Shown: positions 18,123 to 27,486, counted from the first letter of the stretch. The stretch: DNA of 64,000 nt from CAZCEC01 sp964497615 (GCA_964497615.1 CAZCEC010000001.1:62001-126000), one strand, 5' to 3'. Translations and numbers: made by a program. The notes: a model not told the origin generated them from the sequence alone.

Positions 18123-20102
18123 ATGGTCCTCGAACCCGGCCGCGTCATTGGGGGATATCGTCTTTTGGGCAAGCTGGGCGAGGGCGGCATGGGCGCCGTC
18201 TATCGCGCCGAGCAGCCCGCCGTCCATCGCACCGTCGCCCTCAAGGTCCTCTCGGCCAACTTCTCTGGCGACCCCGACGCCCTCGACCGCTTCCGCCGCG
18301 AAGTGGACATCATCGCCCAGCTTGAGCATCCCCACATCCTGCCCGTCTATGACTTCGGCGAGGTGGACGGCAGCCCCTACATCGTCATGCGCTACATGGG
18401 CGGCGGCTCCCTGCTCGACCGCCTCCGCGACGCCTCGCTCTCCCAAGAGCAAACCCTCGACATCCTCGATCAGGTGGCCCAGGCCCTCGACTTCGCCCAC
18501 CAGCGCGACATTATTCACCGCGACCTCAAGCCCGCCAACGTGCTCCTCGACGAGAGCGGCAACGCCTACCTCGCCGACTTTGGCCTCGCCAAAACCATGG
18601 CCGGCTCGCGCGACCTCACCCAGACCGGCACCATCCTCGGCACCCCGGCCTATATGTCCCCCGAACAGGCCCGCGGCGACCGCCTGGATGCCCGCAGCGA
18701 TGTGTATTCCTTCGCCGTGATGGCCTATCAGGCATTGGCGCGCCAGCTTCCCTTCACGGCCAACTCGGCCATGGAGTACATCCAAAAGCACCTCACCGAG
18801 GCGCCGGCCTCCATTCGCAACGCCATGCCCAGCTATCCGCCCGCGGTAGATGGCGTCTTGGGCAGCGCCCTGGCCAAGGCCCGCGAGGACCGCCCCACAC
18901 GCACCACCGACGTCATGCGCGGCCTCCGCGCTGCCCTCACCGGCACGCCGCTCCCAGTTCCCGGCGCGGCCGCCTCCCCCACCGTGGTTGAACACACCCG
19001 CTCCGCACCCACCTATGCGGAGGTTCGCCCCGCCTCCGGCGTTGCCGCCACGGTGATTGCACCCGTTGCCCCGTCCGTGCCCGCCCAGCCTGCGCCCGCC
19101 CAACCCGCCCCTCGGCCCAGCCGCGCCATTTGGGGTCTGGCTGGCCTCGGGGCCCTCGGCGCCATTGGCCTGTTGGTCGTGGCGGCCGTGGTAGTTGTGT
19201 ATCTGCTCTGGCAGGGCCGCGGCCCAAGCGTCACCACTTACCCCGTGGGCGATGCGCCGCGTGCCCTTCTGGCCCAGGGCGATACCCTCTGGGTCGCCAA
19301 CTTCTTCGACAACAGCCTCACCGCCCTGGATGCCGCTGCCTGTGCCGCCGCCGCCGATTCTTGCGGCGCAGCCCGGGGCTCTTTTCCCGTCGCCGACCTG
19401 CCCGTGGCCCTGGTTGCTGACGGTCAGCGCCTGTGGGTCGCCAGCGCCCTCAATCGCACCCTCACCGCCTTCGACCCAGAGGCGGGCGCGGCCGTCGATC
19501 AATACGGTTTGCCCCATGTACCCAGCGCCATGCTCCTGGCCGGCGACTGGCTCTGGACCGCCAACGACATCGCCGGCACCGTCACCCGCATTGGGCTAGA
19601 CGGCAGCGTGATCGCCAGCTACCCGGTCGGCAACGGCCCCGTGGCCCTGGCCTACGACGGCGCGTCGCTCTGGGTCGCCAACCAGTCCGACAGCGCGGTG
19701 GTCGCCCTCTCGCTCGAAGATGGCGCGATCCAGGCGACCTACGCTGTGCCAGGCCGGCCCAGTGCCCTCGCCCTCGACGGCCAGCAACTCTGGGTCGCCC
19801 TGCGCGACCAATCGGCCGTTGTCGCCCTCGATCCCGCCACCGGCGCCGAGGCGGCCCGCGTGCCGGTCGGCGCTGGGCCGGCGGCCTTGCTCTTCGATGG
19901 CCGCACCCTGTGGTCTGCCGGCCAGACCGCCAACACTGTCACCCGCGTGGACGTCGAGACGGCGCGCGCATTGCTCACCGTCCGCGTCCCCGGCGGCCCG
20001 TACGCCCTGGCCTGGACGGCCTGCGGCGCGGGCTGCGGCGATCTGTGGGTGGCCGCCGAGGCCGGCGACGCCGTCAGCCGCGTGCGCGTCGAGGACGACT
20101 GA
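18123..20102 (+). CDS. Membrane Ser/Thr protein kinase with C-terminal beta-propeller
   Basis: PknB-type Hanks kinase of 659 residues. The kinase domain (about 8-275) has the Gly loop LGEGGMGAVYRAE, catalytic Lys41 (VALKVL), the catalytic loop IHRDLKPANV with Asp134, DFG at 152-154 and the activation segment GTPAYMSPEQARG, so it looks active. A Pro/Ala linker leads to one membrane helix (about 337-363, GAIGLLVVAAVVVVYLLW). The outer domain (about 370-659) is built of repeats ending LWVAN or LWTAN with about 40-residue spacing, a YVTN/NHL-like beta-propeller that could sense a ligand. ATG 18123 is used; the longer frame from 17901 has no homology. The next kinase gene starts 5 nt after the stop. 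Confidence 0.93.
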   Translation: MVLEPGRVIGGYRLLGKLGEGGMGAVYRAEQPAVHRTVALKVLSANFSGDPDALDRFRREVDIIAQLEHPHILPVYDFGEVDGSPYIVMRYMGGGSLLDRLRDASLSQEQTLDILDQVAQALDFAHQRDIIHRDLKPANVLLDESGNAYLADFGLAKTMAGSRDLTQTGTILGTPAYMSPEQARGDRLDARSDVYSFAVMAYQALARQLPFTANSAMEYIQKHLTEAPASIRNAMPSYPPAVDGVLGSALAKAREDRPTRTTDVMRGLRAALTGTPLPVPGAAASPTVVEHTRSAPTYAEVRPASGVAATVIAPVAPSVPAQPAPAQPAPRPSRAIWGLAGLGALGAIGLLVVAAVVVVYLLWQGRGPSVTTYPVGDAPRALLAQGDTLWVANFFDNSLTALDAAACAAAADSCGAARGSFPVADLPVALVADGQRLWVASALNRTLTAFDPEAGAAVDQYGLPHVPSAMLLAGDWLWTANDIAGTVTRIGLDGSVIASYPVGNGPVALAYDGASLWVANQSDSAVVALSLEDGAIQATYAVPGRPSALALDGQQLWVALRDQSAVVALDPATGAEAARVPVGAGPAALLFDGRTLWSAGQTANTVTRVDVETARALLTVRVPGGPYALAWTACGAGCGDLWVAAEAGDAVSRVRVEDD

Positions 20103-20106
20103 ACGC

Positions 20107-21792
20107 GTGGAAACACAGCGTGCGCCCGAACCCTTGCGCCCCGGCGATGTGCCAGCCATCCCCGGCTTCCGGCTGCTCGGTATTTTGGGCCGCGGCGGCA
20201 TGGGCGTGGTCTATCGCGCCGAGCAGGCCAGCCCCCGCCGTCCCGTCGCCGTCAAGCTGCTCAACGCCGCCACCACGCCCGAGCGCCTGGCCGCCTTTCG
20301 CCGCGAGGCCGCCCTCATCGCCGCCCTCGAGCATCCCCACATCGTCCCCCTGTATGCCTTTGGCGAGCATGAAGGTCAGCCCTACCTTGCCCTGCGCTGG
20401 CTGCGCGGCGGCAGCGCCGCCGACCGCGTAGGGCAGGGCGCTCTGCCGCCCGCGACCGCGGCCGCCTGGATCGCCGAGACTGCCGCGGCCCTGGATTTCG
20501 CCCACCAGCGCGGCCTGGTCCACCGCGACGTCAAGCCCAGCAACATCCTGCTCGATGAGGCCAGCCACGCCTATCTCACCGACTTCGGCATCGCTGGCAC
20601 CCTCACCGACCCTGCCAGCGGCCAGGCGCTCGGCAGCGCCGCCTACATGTCCCCGGAGCAGGGCGGCGGCGAAGCCGTGGACCACCGCGCGGACATCTAC
20701 GCCCTGGCTGTCACTGCGTTTGAGTTGTTGACCGGCCAAAAACCCTACACCGCCGAAACCCCCCTCGGCGTCATCGTCCGCGCGATCCACGACCCCATCC
20801 CTTCGGCGTCCGCCCTCAACCCCGCCCTGCCCGCCGCCGTGGATGCCGTCATCGCCCGCGGCATGGCCAAGTCAGCCGCCGACCGCCCCGCCACCGCCCG
20901 CGCCTTCTCCCGTGATCTCGCCGCCGCCCTGGAGCGCATCGCGCCGGCAGATAGAACAGCCGCTGCCTTGTCGCCCGCCCTGCCTTCACCTGCCACCCTG
21001 CTCGCGCCGGCCGCGGCGATCCCGTCTGCCGAGCCCGCGCCCTCCCCACGTCCCCCCATCCCCGGGCGCTCTCGCCTGGGCCTGGGGATAGGCGCCCTTG
21101 CGGTAGCGGCCTGCCTCGTTGTAACCTTTCTGCTTGCCGGCGGGGTGGGATTGGCTGCCATCCTTGGCAGCCCCACTGCCACAGTTCCGTCGACCACTGC
21201 CACCGTGCCTACTGGCCCCACCATCACCGCCCCGCCTGTGACCTGGCTTCTGGTAGACGACTTCTCCGACCCCGAAAGCGGCTTTCCGACCTTAACGGAC
21301 GAACAGGGCAGCGTCGCCTACTCCGATGGGGTTCTCCTATTCACCGTGCTGGTCGAAGAAGTTGAATGGCGCCCGCCCTCCCGGCGTGTGGACGCCCAGG
21401 ACGTGAGCGTGACCGTCCTCTCCACCCTGCGCTCCGGCCCTCCCCGCAGCGAGTGGGGCATCCTGTGCCGCTGGCAGGACGGCGACAACCACGTGGCGCT
21501 GGCGGTCAGCGCGGCCGGTCAGGCCGGTATCTGGCGCAAGGCGGCCGGCGAGGTTGAATGGCTCGCGCCCTGGGCGGAGGTGGATAGCGCGCTCCTTGGC
21601 CGCGGCGGCCAGCTCACCCTCACCGCCACCTGTGCCGGCGACTCCCTGCGCTTGGAAGCCGGTGGTCAACTCCTCGCTGAAGCCGCCGACCCCGCCCCCA
21701 CCCCCGGCGACATCGCCCTGCTGGCGCGCCTCCTCGAACCCGGCGAGATGATCGTCGCCTTCGACGACCTCCTCGTCACCGAACCCAGGTGA
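20107..21792 (+). CDS. Membrane Ser/Thr protein kinase with extracellular lectin-like domain
   Basis: Second Hanks-type kinase of the operon, 561 residues. Gly loop LGRGGMGVVYRAE, Lys50 (VAVKLL), catalytic Asp141 in VHRDVKPSN, DFG at 159-161 and GSAAYMSPEQGGG indicate activity. A single membrane helix lies near 325-352 (ALAVAACLVVTFLLAGG), then a Thr/Pro linker and a roughly 180-residue outer domain opening LLVDDFSDPESGFP, like concanavalin-fold domains in other Chloroflexota kinases. The start is GTG 20107, which places MxTQRAPEP before the kinase domain; the frame from 19720 runs inside the first kinase and is not used. The two kinases differ only in their sensor ends. Confidence 0.92.
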   Translation: METQRAPEPLRPGDVPAIPGFRLLGILGRGGMGVVYRAEQASPRRPVAVKLLNAATTPERLAAFRREAALIAALEHPHIVPLYAFGEHEGQPYLALRWLRGGSAADRVGQGALPPATAAAWIAETAAALDFAHQRGLVHRDVKPSNILLDEASHAYLTDFGIAGTLTDPASGQALGSAAYMSPEQGGGEAVDHRADIYALAVTAFELLTGQKPYTAETPLGVIVRAIHDPIPSASALNPALPAAVDAVIARGMAKSAADRPATARAFSRDLAAALERIAPADRTAAALSPALPSPATLLAPAAAIPSAEPAPSPRPPIPGRSRLGLGIGALAVAACLVVTFLLAGGVGLAAILGSPTATVPSTTATVPTGPTITAPPVTWLLVDDFSDPESGFPTLTDEQGSVAYSDGVLLFTVLVEEVEWRPPSRRVDAQDVSVTVLSTLRSGPPRSEWGILCRWQDGDNHVALAVSAAGQAGIWRKAAGEVEWLAPWAEVDSALLGRGGQLTLTATCAGDSLRLEAGGQLLAEAADPAPTPGDIALLARLLEPGEMIVAFDDLLVTEPR

Positions 21793-21796
21793 GTCG

Positions 21797-23341
21797 TTAC
21801 GGGATCGAGTAGCTCACCAGCGTCGTTGTGCTCGCAGAGCCATCTGACGTGCTGATCGACTGTACCATTCCCACGCCATACGCCAGCCAGTAGGTGAAGG
21901 AACTGGCGAACTCGGTGCCCGCCAGGCCTGCCGAGTTGATTACAGTCACCGACGTGCCGTCAATGCGCACCGACTCCACCGTGCCCGCTATGCTTTCGAT
22001 GGCCTCCAGTCCGGTCACCGACAGGTTCTGCGACGTGAACGTTGTCACGCTGCCTCCTTCGCCGGCAGCGCTGATGGCGTAGCTGTGGCTCCAGGCAGTT
22101 CCAGGCAATAGTTGCTCCGCCGGCAGCAGCCAGACGCCCTCGCTCGACACGACCTCGAAGTCGACGCCTTCTGCGCCGCTGACACCCACGTTGCCGTAGT
22201 CATAGGACAAGATGCCGTCGCGCGTGCACGTCCAGTGATACGCCAGGCTGACATCCGTCATCGCCATGTTTAGGGTGGCGGAGGCGTTGTCCAGGTCGCC
22301 GCTCACCTCAGTCACCGACCAGGAGTAGGTGCCGAATTCGGAGGCGTATTCCCACGTCGCGCCCAGCCGCAGCGGGAAGTACGGATGGTCGCATGCTGTC
22401 TGCGACTGGTACCCGCCCGCCTCCGCGGTCGGCTCCGCCGTGGCCGGCAGCGGAGTGGGCGTTGCTTCGCCCGGCTCTGGCGACGGGGTGGCCGTTGCCT
22501 CGACCGCCGCGGTAGGCTGTGGCGTGGGCAGTTCCGCCACGCGCGTTGCCAGTGCCTCCGGCGTCGCCAGCGCCAGCACCCGGTCCAGCAGTTCCACCGT
22601 GTCCTCATCCACGTAGGTCTGGATAGCGTCCAGGATGGCGCGTAGTTCTTCTTCTGTGTATGCGTTGAAGTATGTCCCGCCGCCGTCTTCCACCGTCCCC
22701 TTGATATCGGCCAAATCCTCGTCCGGCACCTGGAACCCCACGACGAACAACTGCAATTCAATGCCCGCGTTTTCCGCCTCGCGCGCGATCAGCTCGCCCG
22801 CCTCCGGGTTGCACGAATCCACGCCGCCTGTCACCACCACCAGGCTGTGCGGCCCGGCCGGGTCCGATAAGTCGCGAATCGCGGCGATCATCGCCTCGGC
22901 CAACGCCGCGTCCGCCGCCGCCCCCGCCTCCAACCTCAGCGCCTGATCGGAGATCTGCCCCTGGTTGGCGGGCGCCAGCGGCACTAGCAGATTCGTGTCC
23001 TGGCACGCCACCGGCACCGCGCCGTTGCCAAACACCCGCAGCCCCGCCGTCACGTCCGGGTCAGCCGGCCGCACGATCTCCGCCAGCACGCCCTGTGCCA
23101 CCTTTAGCCGCGTCGCTTCGCCATCCGCCCCGGCCGCCGGCAGCGTCATCCGCGGCGAAGCGTCCAGGATGTACTCGACCGCCGGCTGATTGCCCCGCTC
23201 CGGCTCGCGCTGGTTGAACCACAGGTAACCGCCGCCGGCCACGCCAACTATGCACAGGCACAGCGCCAGCACCGCGCAGCCCGCGCCACTCAGGTACAGT
23301 CCCCGTCTATCTTGCTTCGGCGCTGTCGATTGTGTCGCCAT
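21797..23341 (-). CDS. Membrane-anchored von Willebrand factor A domain protein
   Basis: A 514-residue exported protein. One membrane helix near residues 15-42 (GAGCAVLALCLCIVGVAGGGYLWF) is followed by a VWA domain (about 55-235), with YILDASPRM at the metal-site position and SLVVVTGGVDSCNPEAG as the later MIDAS segment. The DxSxS motif reads D-A-S-P-R, so metal binding may be weakened. A Pro/Thr linker (about 270-310) leads to a beta-rich domain of unknown family. Start ATG 23341 has AAGGAG 7 nt upstream. The gene ends 5 nt from the end of the convergent kinase gene. Its role is unknown; VWA proteins near kinases often act in protein-protein contacts. Confidence 0.8.
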   Translation of the reverse strand: MATQSTAPKQDRRGLYLSGAGCAVLALCLCIVGVAGGGYLWFNQREPERGNQPAVEYILDASPRMTLPAAGADGEATRLKVAQGVLAEIVRPADPDVTAGLRVFGNGAVPVACQDTNLLVPLAPANQGQISDQALRLEAGAAADAALAEAMIAAIRDLSDPAGPHSLVVVTGGVDSCNPEAGELIAREAENAGIELQLFVVGFQVPDEDLADIKGTVEDGGGTYFNAYTEEELRAILDAIQTYVDEDTVELLDRVLALATPEALATRVAELPTPQPTAAVEATATPSPEPGEATPTPLPATAEPTAEAGGYQSQTACDHPYFPLRLGATWEYASEFGTYSWSVTEVSGDLDNASATLNMAMTDVSLAYHWTCTRDGILSYDYGNVGVSGAEGVDFEVVSSEGVWLLPAEQLLPGTAWSHSYAISAAGEGGSVTTFTSQNLSVTGLEAIESIAGTVESVRIDGTSVTVINSAGLAGTEFASSFTYWLAYGVGMVQSISTSDGSASTTTLVSYSIP

Positions 23342-23809
23342 ATCGCCTCTCCTTCTTTCTCACCCGCTTCCGCGCTCACATCCACCGCATGACTTGCCAT
23401 CAATCCCGTTCCGCATTCGTCCCTGAGTCTATCACGACCTCCCAACAAACACGCAAGCCTGCCGTGCTCGCTCACCCACCCCAGCCCATCCCCTCGAACC
23501 CATCTGTCAACGCACCGCCTGTAATTCGCTTGCTCCAGTTGCTCCTGCCAGGGTCGGCCCATTCTGCTGCCCCTTGACTATCTAGATCATATGTTCTACA
23601 ATCTTCCACATGCTCCTCCCGACTCCACCTTGCCTCCAGATCAGGCCTCATCGCCAGCCCCGTCATTGCACTTCATCCTTCATACTTCTCTCTTATGTCT
23701 TCTCTGACCGCTTTGACCAGGTTGAGTGCATACCCCGAAAGCTCGAACGAGATATATTCGCACATAATGCTATACTCGCCCCACACATCCATCACAGTCG
23801 AGGCGAGTC
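23342..23809. other. Intergenic region between VWA gene and SHMT-like gene
   Basis: 468 bp without a convincing gene. It carries the strong plus-strand promoter at 23574-23602 and a possible second -10 (TATACT, 23771-23776) closer to the SHMT-like gene. Composition is more AT-rich than the surroundings. Confidence 0.5.
23574..23602 (+). promoter_or_regulatory. Sigma70-type promoter for the SHMT-like gene
   Basis: TTGACT (23574-23579), a 17-nt spacer and TACAAT (23597-23602), each one base from consensus. Transcription would start near 23609, leaving a leader of about 200 nt in which no known riboswitch is recognised. Confidence 0.7.
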
Positions 23810-25162
23810 ATGTCCACCAACCCCATCGAAGTCCACGACCCTGCCATCCTGGCCCAGGCCCGCGCCGTGCTCGACGCCTGCCGCACCGGTGTCGAAATGG
23901 GCCAGGCCGTCCTGGCCGCCGTCAAGCGCAACGAGACCTGGCGCGGCGAGCAATGCATCAACTTGCTTGCACCCGAAGCGCCCACCAGCCCCACCGTCCG
24001 CGCCCTCCTCGCCTCCGAGATCGGCACCCGCGCCGCCGAGGGCCACATTGGTTCCGTCCAGCGCTGGTTCGCCGGCACCCGCCACATTGACGAGGTCGAA
24101 GCCCTCTGCGTCGAGTTGCTCAAGCAGTGCTTCCGCTGCCGCTATGCCGACCACCGCCTCATGGGCAGCATGTTGGGCAACATGGCCGTCTACTACGCCC
24201 TCGCCCAACCCGGCGACGTCATCATGACCGTGGCCCAGCCCTACGGCGGCCACTCCAGCAACCGCGTGGATGGCCCCGCCGGCCAGCGCGGCCTCAAGAT
24301 CGTGGACATCCCGATGGACCCGGTCGAGTTGATCGTGGACCTCGACCTCTTCACCCGGATGGCCCCGCTGGTCCAGCCCAGAATCGTCACCCTCGGCCTC
24401 TCGATGACCCTTTTCCCCCAACCTGTCCGCGAGATGAAGTCCGTCCTCGAGGGGTGGGGGGGTAAGCTCTTCTTCGACGGCGCCCATCAAGCCGGCCTCA
24501 TCGCGGGCGGCCAGTTCCAGGATCCGCTGGCCGAAGGTGCCGATGTCCTCACCGGCTCCGCTGGCAAGACCTTCGGCGGCCCTCAAAGCGGCATGCTGCT
24601 GTGGAACGATCCCGCCCTCACTGTGCCCCTCACCCACGCCGTCTTCCCCGTCCTCGCCGCCACCCATCAGGTCAACCGCGTCGCCGCCCTCGCCGTCGCC
24701 GCCGCCGAGATGATCGCCTACGGGAAGGACCTCATGGCCCAGATCGTCCGCAACGCCCACGCCCTGGCCCGCGCCCTCGACGAGCGCGGCCTGCGCCTCC
24801 TGGGCAAACACAAGGGCTTCACCACCACCCATCAAGTCATCGCCGACGTCCGCCCCATGGGCGGCGGCCTGGAGGTCGCCCACCGCCTCGCCCGCGCCAA
24901 CCTCATTACCAACAAGAACCTGCTCCCGGACGACCAACCCGCCGATTGGGACACCCCCAGCGGCCTGCGTATGGGCACTATCGAGGTCACCCGCCTCGGC
25001 ATGCAGGAACCCGAAATGGCGCAGATCGCCGCCTTCATGGCTCGCGTCCTCATCGAGCACGAGCCGCCCGAAAGTGTCCTCGAAGATGTCATTGACTTCC
25101 GCGCCCCCTACCAAAAGTTGTTCTATTGCTTCGAGAATGGAGTGCCGCAGGTTGGTGTATAA
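23810..25162 (+). CDS. Serine hydroxymethyltransferase-like PLP enzyme
   Basis: Fold-type I PLP enzyme of 450 residues related to GlyA. It shows the SHMT-like active-site segment FFDGAHQAGLIAGG, corresponding to the PLP-contacting Asp-x-Ala-His, and the Schiff-base lysine near residue 253 in TGSAGKTFGGPQSG. In canonical SHMT this reads TTTTHKTLRGPRGG, so this is a divergent branch and may use another amino acid or aldehyde. NMAVYYALAQPGDVIM and AQPYGGHSSNR match the early SHMT segments. GAGGCGAGTC before ATG 23810 gives a good Shine-Dalgarno. Transcribed alone from the promoter upstream; a toxin-antitoxin pair follows. Confidence 0.75.
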   Translation: MSTNPIEVHDPAILAQARAVLDACRTGVEMGQAVLAAVKRNETWRGEQCINLLAPEAPTSPTVRALLASEIGTRAAEGHIGSVQRWFAGTRHIDEVEALCVELLKQCFRCRYADHRLMGSMLGNMAVYYALAQPGDVIMTVAQPYGGHSSNRVDGPAGQRGLKIVDIPMDPVELIVDLDLFTRMAPLVQPRIVTLGLSMTLFPQPVREMKSVLEGWGGKLFFDGAHQAGLIAGGQFQDPLAEGADVLTGSAGKTFGGPQSGMLLWNDPALTVPLTHAVFPVLAATHQVNRVAALAVAAAEMIAYGKDLMAQIVRNAHALARALDERGLRLLGKHKGFTTTHQVIADVRPMGGGLEVAHRLARANLITNKNLLPDDQPADWDTPSGLRMGTIEVTRLGMQEPEMAQIAAFMARVLIEHEPPESVLEDVIDFRAPYQKLFYCFENGVPQVGV

Positions 25163-25163
25163 T
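25158..25163 (+). promoter_or_regulatory. -10 box for the toxin-antitoxin pair
   Basis: Perfect TATAAT overlapping the stop codon of the SHMT-like gene, 24 nt before the antitoxin start. No good -35 at the usual distance. Confidence 0.45.
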
Positions 25164-25186
25164 TTGGTGTATAGATGGAGACTGCC

Positions 25187-25480
25187 ATGACAGACATGGT
25201 CCGCAAGCAAATCTATATGCCAAAACGCCAGCAAACTCAGGTGAAGCGGGCGGCCAAAGCCCAGGGTGTCAGCGAGGCGGAATACATCCGGCGGGCGATT
25301 GACCACCAGTTGGCGAGGGGGACCGCTGGTTTTCCACCCGATCCCAAAGCCTGGGATCGCGCCCTGGCCATAATGGAAGGGCTGTTGGCCGAGGCGCCCC
25401 TCCCTAATCGGCGTCGCAATTGGACGCGCGATGACTTGTATGAAGATCGGGGGTTGCGTCATGACCGCCGTAATCGTTGA
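25187..25480 (+). CDS. Ribbon-helix-helix antitoxin-like protein
   Basis: A 97-residue basic protein whose first half (VRKQIYMPKRQQTQVKRAA, then SEAEYIRRAIDHQL) looks like a CopG/RHH DNA-binding domain: a beta strand followed by two helices. The C-terminal half would cover the PIN toxin. Start ATG 25187 has GGAG 6 nt upstream; ATG 25175 is possible. It overlaps the toxin gene by 20 bp, the usual antitoxin-first order. Such antitoxins usually repress their own promoter, here probably the TATAAT at 25158. Confidence 0.8.
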   Translation: MTDMVRKQIYMPKRQQTQVKRAAKAQGVSEAEYIRRAIDHQLARGTAGFPPDPKAWDRALAIMEGLLAEAPLPNRRRNWTRDDLYEDRGLRHDRRNR

Positions 25481-25910
25481 TACCAACGTCTTGGTGTACG
25501 CGCATGACAATGGCGAACGGGAAAAACAACGTCAGGCCATTGACCTGCTCCGCCGCCTCGAGGTGAGCGGTATCGGCCGGTTGCCCGCACAGGTCTTGTC
25601 GGAGTTTTTCAATGCGACTACCAGGGGCAGGTCCTCTATCCTTACCGTGTCGGTGGCCCGGAGACAGGTAGAGAACTTCGCCCTCACCTGGACCGTCTTC
25701 GATACCACGGCATTGGTGATCCAAGAGGCCGCGCGCGGTGTCGAGGACCACAAGCTCTCATTCTACGACGCCCAAATCTGGGCTTGTGCTCGCCTTAATC
25801 AGGTCAGTGTCGTATTCAGCGAGGACTTCACCCCCGGCGCCCAATTGGATGGTGTGCGTTTTGTTGACCCATTCGCGCCGGAGTTTGATCTTGCGCCCTG
25901 GGTTAGCTAG
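25461..25910 (+). CDS. PIN-domain toxin (VapC-like RNase)
   Basis: Predicted Mg-dependent endoribonuclease toxin, 149 residues. The four acidic PIN residues are visible: Asp7 in VIVDTNVLVYAHD, Glu48 in VLSEFFNATT, Asp103 in SFYDAQIWACA and Asp122 in VFSEDFTPGAQLDG. The ATG at 25461 opens directly into the first strand; an upstream start at 25431 would add ten unsupported residues. Codon use and base composition are visibly less GC-rich than in flanking genes, consistent with recent transfer. Confidence 0.88.
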   Translation: MTAVIVDTNVLVYAHDNGEREKQRQAIDLLRRLEVSGIGRLPAQVLSEFFNATTRGRSSILTVSVARRQVENFALTWTVFDTTALVIQEAARGVEDHKLSFYDAQIWACARLNQVSVVFSEDFTPGAQLDGVRFVDPFAPEFDLAPWVS

Positions 25911-25974
25911 GCCAGAACCCAATCAGCCCGCTGGCTGCCCCTCCGAGATCTGATCCGCCGCTGCCGTCGCCTGC

Positions 25975-27486
25975 CTAGTCGGCTTCACCCGGTTCTAAGT
26001 CCACACCCACCCTCGCCCCCCTCACGTCGTTCCCCCTCACCTCCACCTCCCGCGACCTCGCCACCCGCAGGAACGTCCCCGTCCCCGCCTGCGCCGTGCA
26101 GTCCCGCACCACGGCCCCGTTCACGCCGTTAAGCTGAATCGCCGCCGCCTCCGACCCCGCCAGCGCCTGCCGCGCCGACACGCCATCAAGCGTCAGCCCT
26201 TCCACGTTGCTCACCGCCAGCGCGCCCTGCCAGTGATCGGCCGTGGGCGCCGCCCATCGAATCTCCACGTCCTTCAGCCTGAATTTGCGGGCATTCTCCA
26301 CCGTCAGCGCGTGCGGCCCTTTGTGCCACGGCGCCTCCGGGTCCGCGTCTATCGTCAGCCGCACATTCTCCAATGTCATATTCTCCAGCGGCGAGTCCTT
26401 GCTCCCATGTATCACGCTCGGCCCCGGCCCATGCGCGATGATGTTCGACAACGTCACATTGCGGATGGCGCCTACCGGCGGCTCCTTCTCCTTGTCCCAG
26501 TTCAGGTGCATCTCACTGCGCCTGATCAGGTTGAAGTGCAGCGGGTCGCCGTCTCCCCACCAGAACCACTCGAACCGCCGGCACTCCACCGTGCAGTTGC
26601 TGATGACCACGTTCTCCACCACACCCCCGTCAAAGACCATGAACGCAATCCCACGGTTGGAGTTGGTGATCACGCAGTTGTCAATCGTCACATTCCGGAT
26701 CGCATTGAAATTGCAGTCGCAGAACTTGATCGCGCTCGACGATGACGACAGCCGGCAGTTGGTGATGGTGATGTTCTCGCACGGCAGCGCCGGCCCATAA
26801 ATCGTGTACGAGTAAAACACGATCGCGTCGTCGCCCGTCTCGATCGTGCAGTTGGCAATGCGCACATCGCGGCAGCCGTCCGGGTCAATCCCATCCGCCC
26901 ACACCCCGTCGTCCTGCGTCGTGTAGATGTACACCCCGTCAATGTCCACTCGCTCGCAGTCGTACAGGTGCATCGTCCACGACGGCGAGTGCAGGAAGCT
27001 CAGGTGCTCGATGTGCACGTCCTGGCAGTGCAGGAACAGCACCAGATGCCCCACTGACGTGTCGGTCGGGTACGCCCGCATGAGTGGCACGCCCGCCTGC
27101 TCGGCCAGCCGTTGGTTGGCATAGATGTTGTAATCGATCCACTCCGTCAGCCGCCGCTCGTACGCCGCCTGCCCGTCAATCGTCCCCTGACCCTCCAGCG
27201 CGATGTGCGCCGCCCCGTCCGCGTAGAACAGCGCCCGCTTGGGGAAGTGGCTGGGGTCCTTGCTGGAGTAAATCGTCGCCCCTGCCTCGACGTGCACCCG
27301 CACCCGGCTCCGCAGTTCCAGCGTGCCCGTGGTGTACGCCCCCGGCGGCACATACACCGTCCCGCCGCCCGCCGCCCCACAGGCGTCAATCGCCGCCTGC
27401 AGCGCAGCCTGCGCATTATCCTCCTTCCGGCCCGTAGCCCCATACGCGCGCACATTGAAAACCGCCGGGAAGGGGGACACAGTCAT
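25975..27486 (-). CDS. Right-handed beta-helix protein, GH28 polygalacturonase-like
   Basis: A 503-residue parallel beta-helix protein. The start FNVRAYGATGRKEDNAQAAL, then GGGTVYVPPGAYTTGTLEL, is the pectate lyase/GH28 N-terminal pattern. GH28-like segments WADGIDPDGCRDVRI (compare NTDGID) and ETGDDAIVFYS (compare DDC/A) carry the catalytic-type Asp residues, and repeated stretches such as NVTIDNCVITNSNRGIAF form helix coils. The Gly-His-Gly motif and the Arg-Ile-Lys motif are not seen (SSAIKF instead), so polygalacturonase activity is uncertain. No signal peptide is evident. It is divergent from the PhyH-SDR pair across an AT-rich region and may act on a related plant or algal glycan. Confidence 0.75.
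   Translation of the reverse strand: MTVSPFPAVFNVRAYGATGRKEDNAQAALQAAIDACGAAGGGTVYVPPGAYTTGTLELRSRVRVHVEAGATIYSSKDPSHFPKRALFYADGAAHIALEGQGTIDGQAAYERRLTEWIDYNIYANQRLAEQAGVPLMRAYPTDTSVGHLVLFLHCQDVHIEHLSFLHSPSWTMHLYDCERVDIDGVYIYTTQDDGVWADGIDPDGCRDVRIANCTIETGDDAIVFYSYTIYGPALPCENITITNCRLSSSSSAIKFCDCNFNAIRNVTIDNCVITNSNRGIAFMVFDGGVVENVVISNCTVECRRFEWFWWGDGDPLHFNLIRRSEMHLNWDKEKEPPVGAIRNVTLSNIIAHGPGPSVIHGSKDSPLENMTLENVRLTIDADPEAPWHKGPHALTVENARKFRLKDVEIRWAAPTADHWQGALAVSNVEGLTLDGVSARQALAGSEAAAIQLNGVNGAVVRDCTAQAGTGTFLRVARSREVEVRGNDVRGARVGVDLEPGEAD

Noticed and set aside
23609..23809. Glycine or folate riboswitch before the SHMT-like gene
   Set aside because: The 200-nt leader is pyrimidine-rich and lacks the conserved purine-rich cores.
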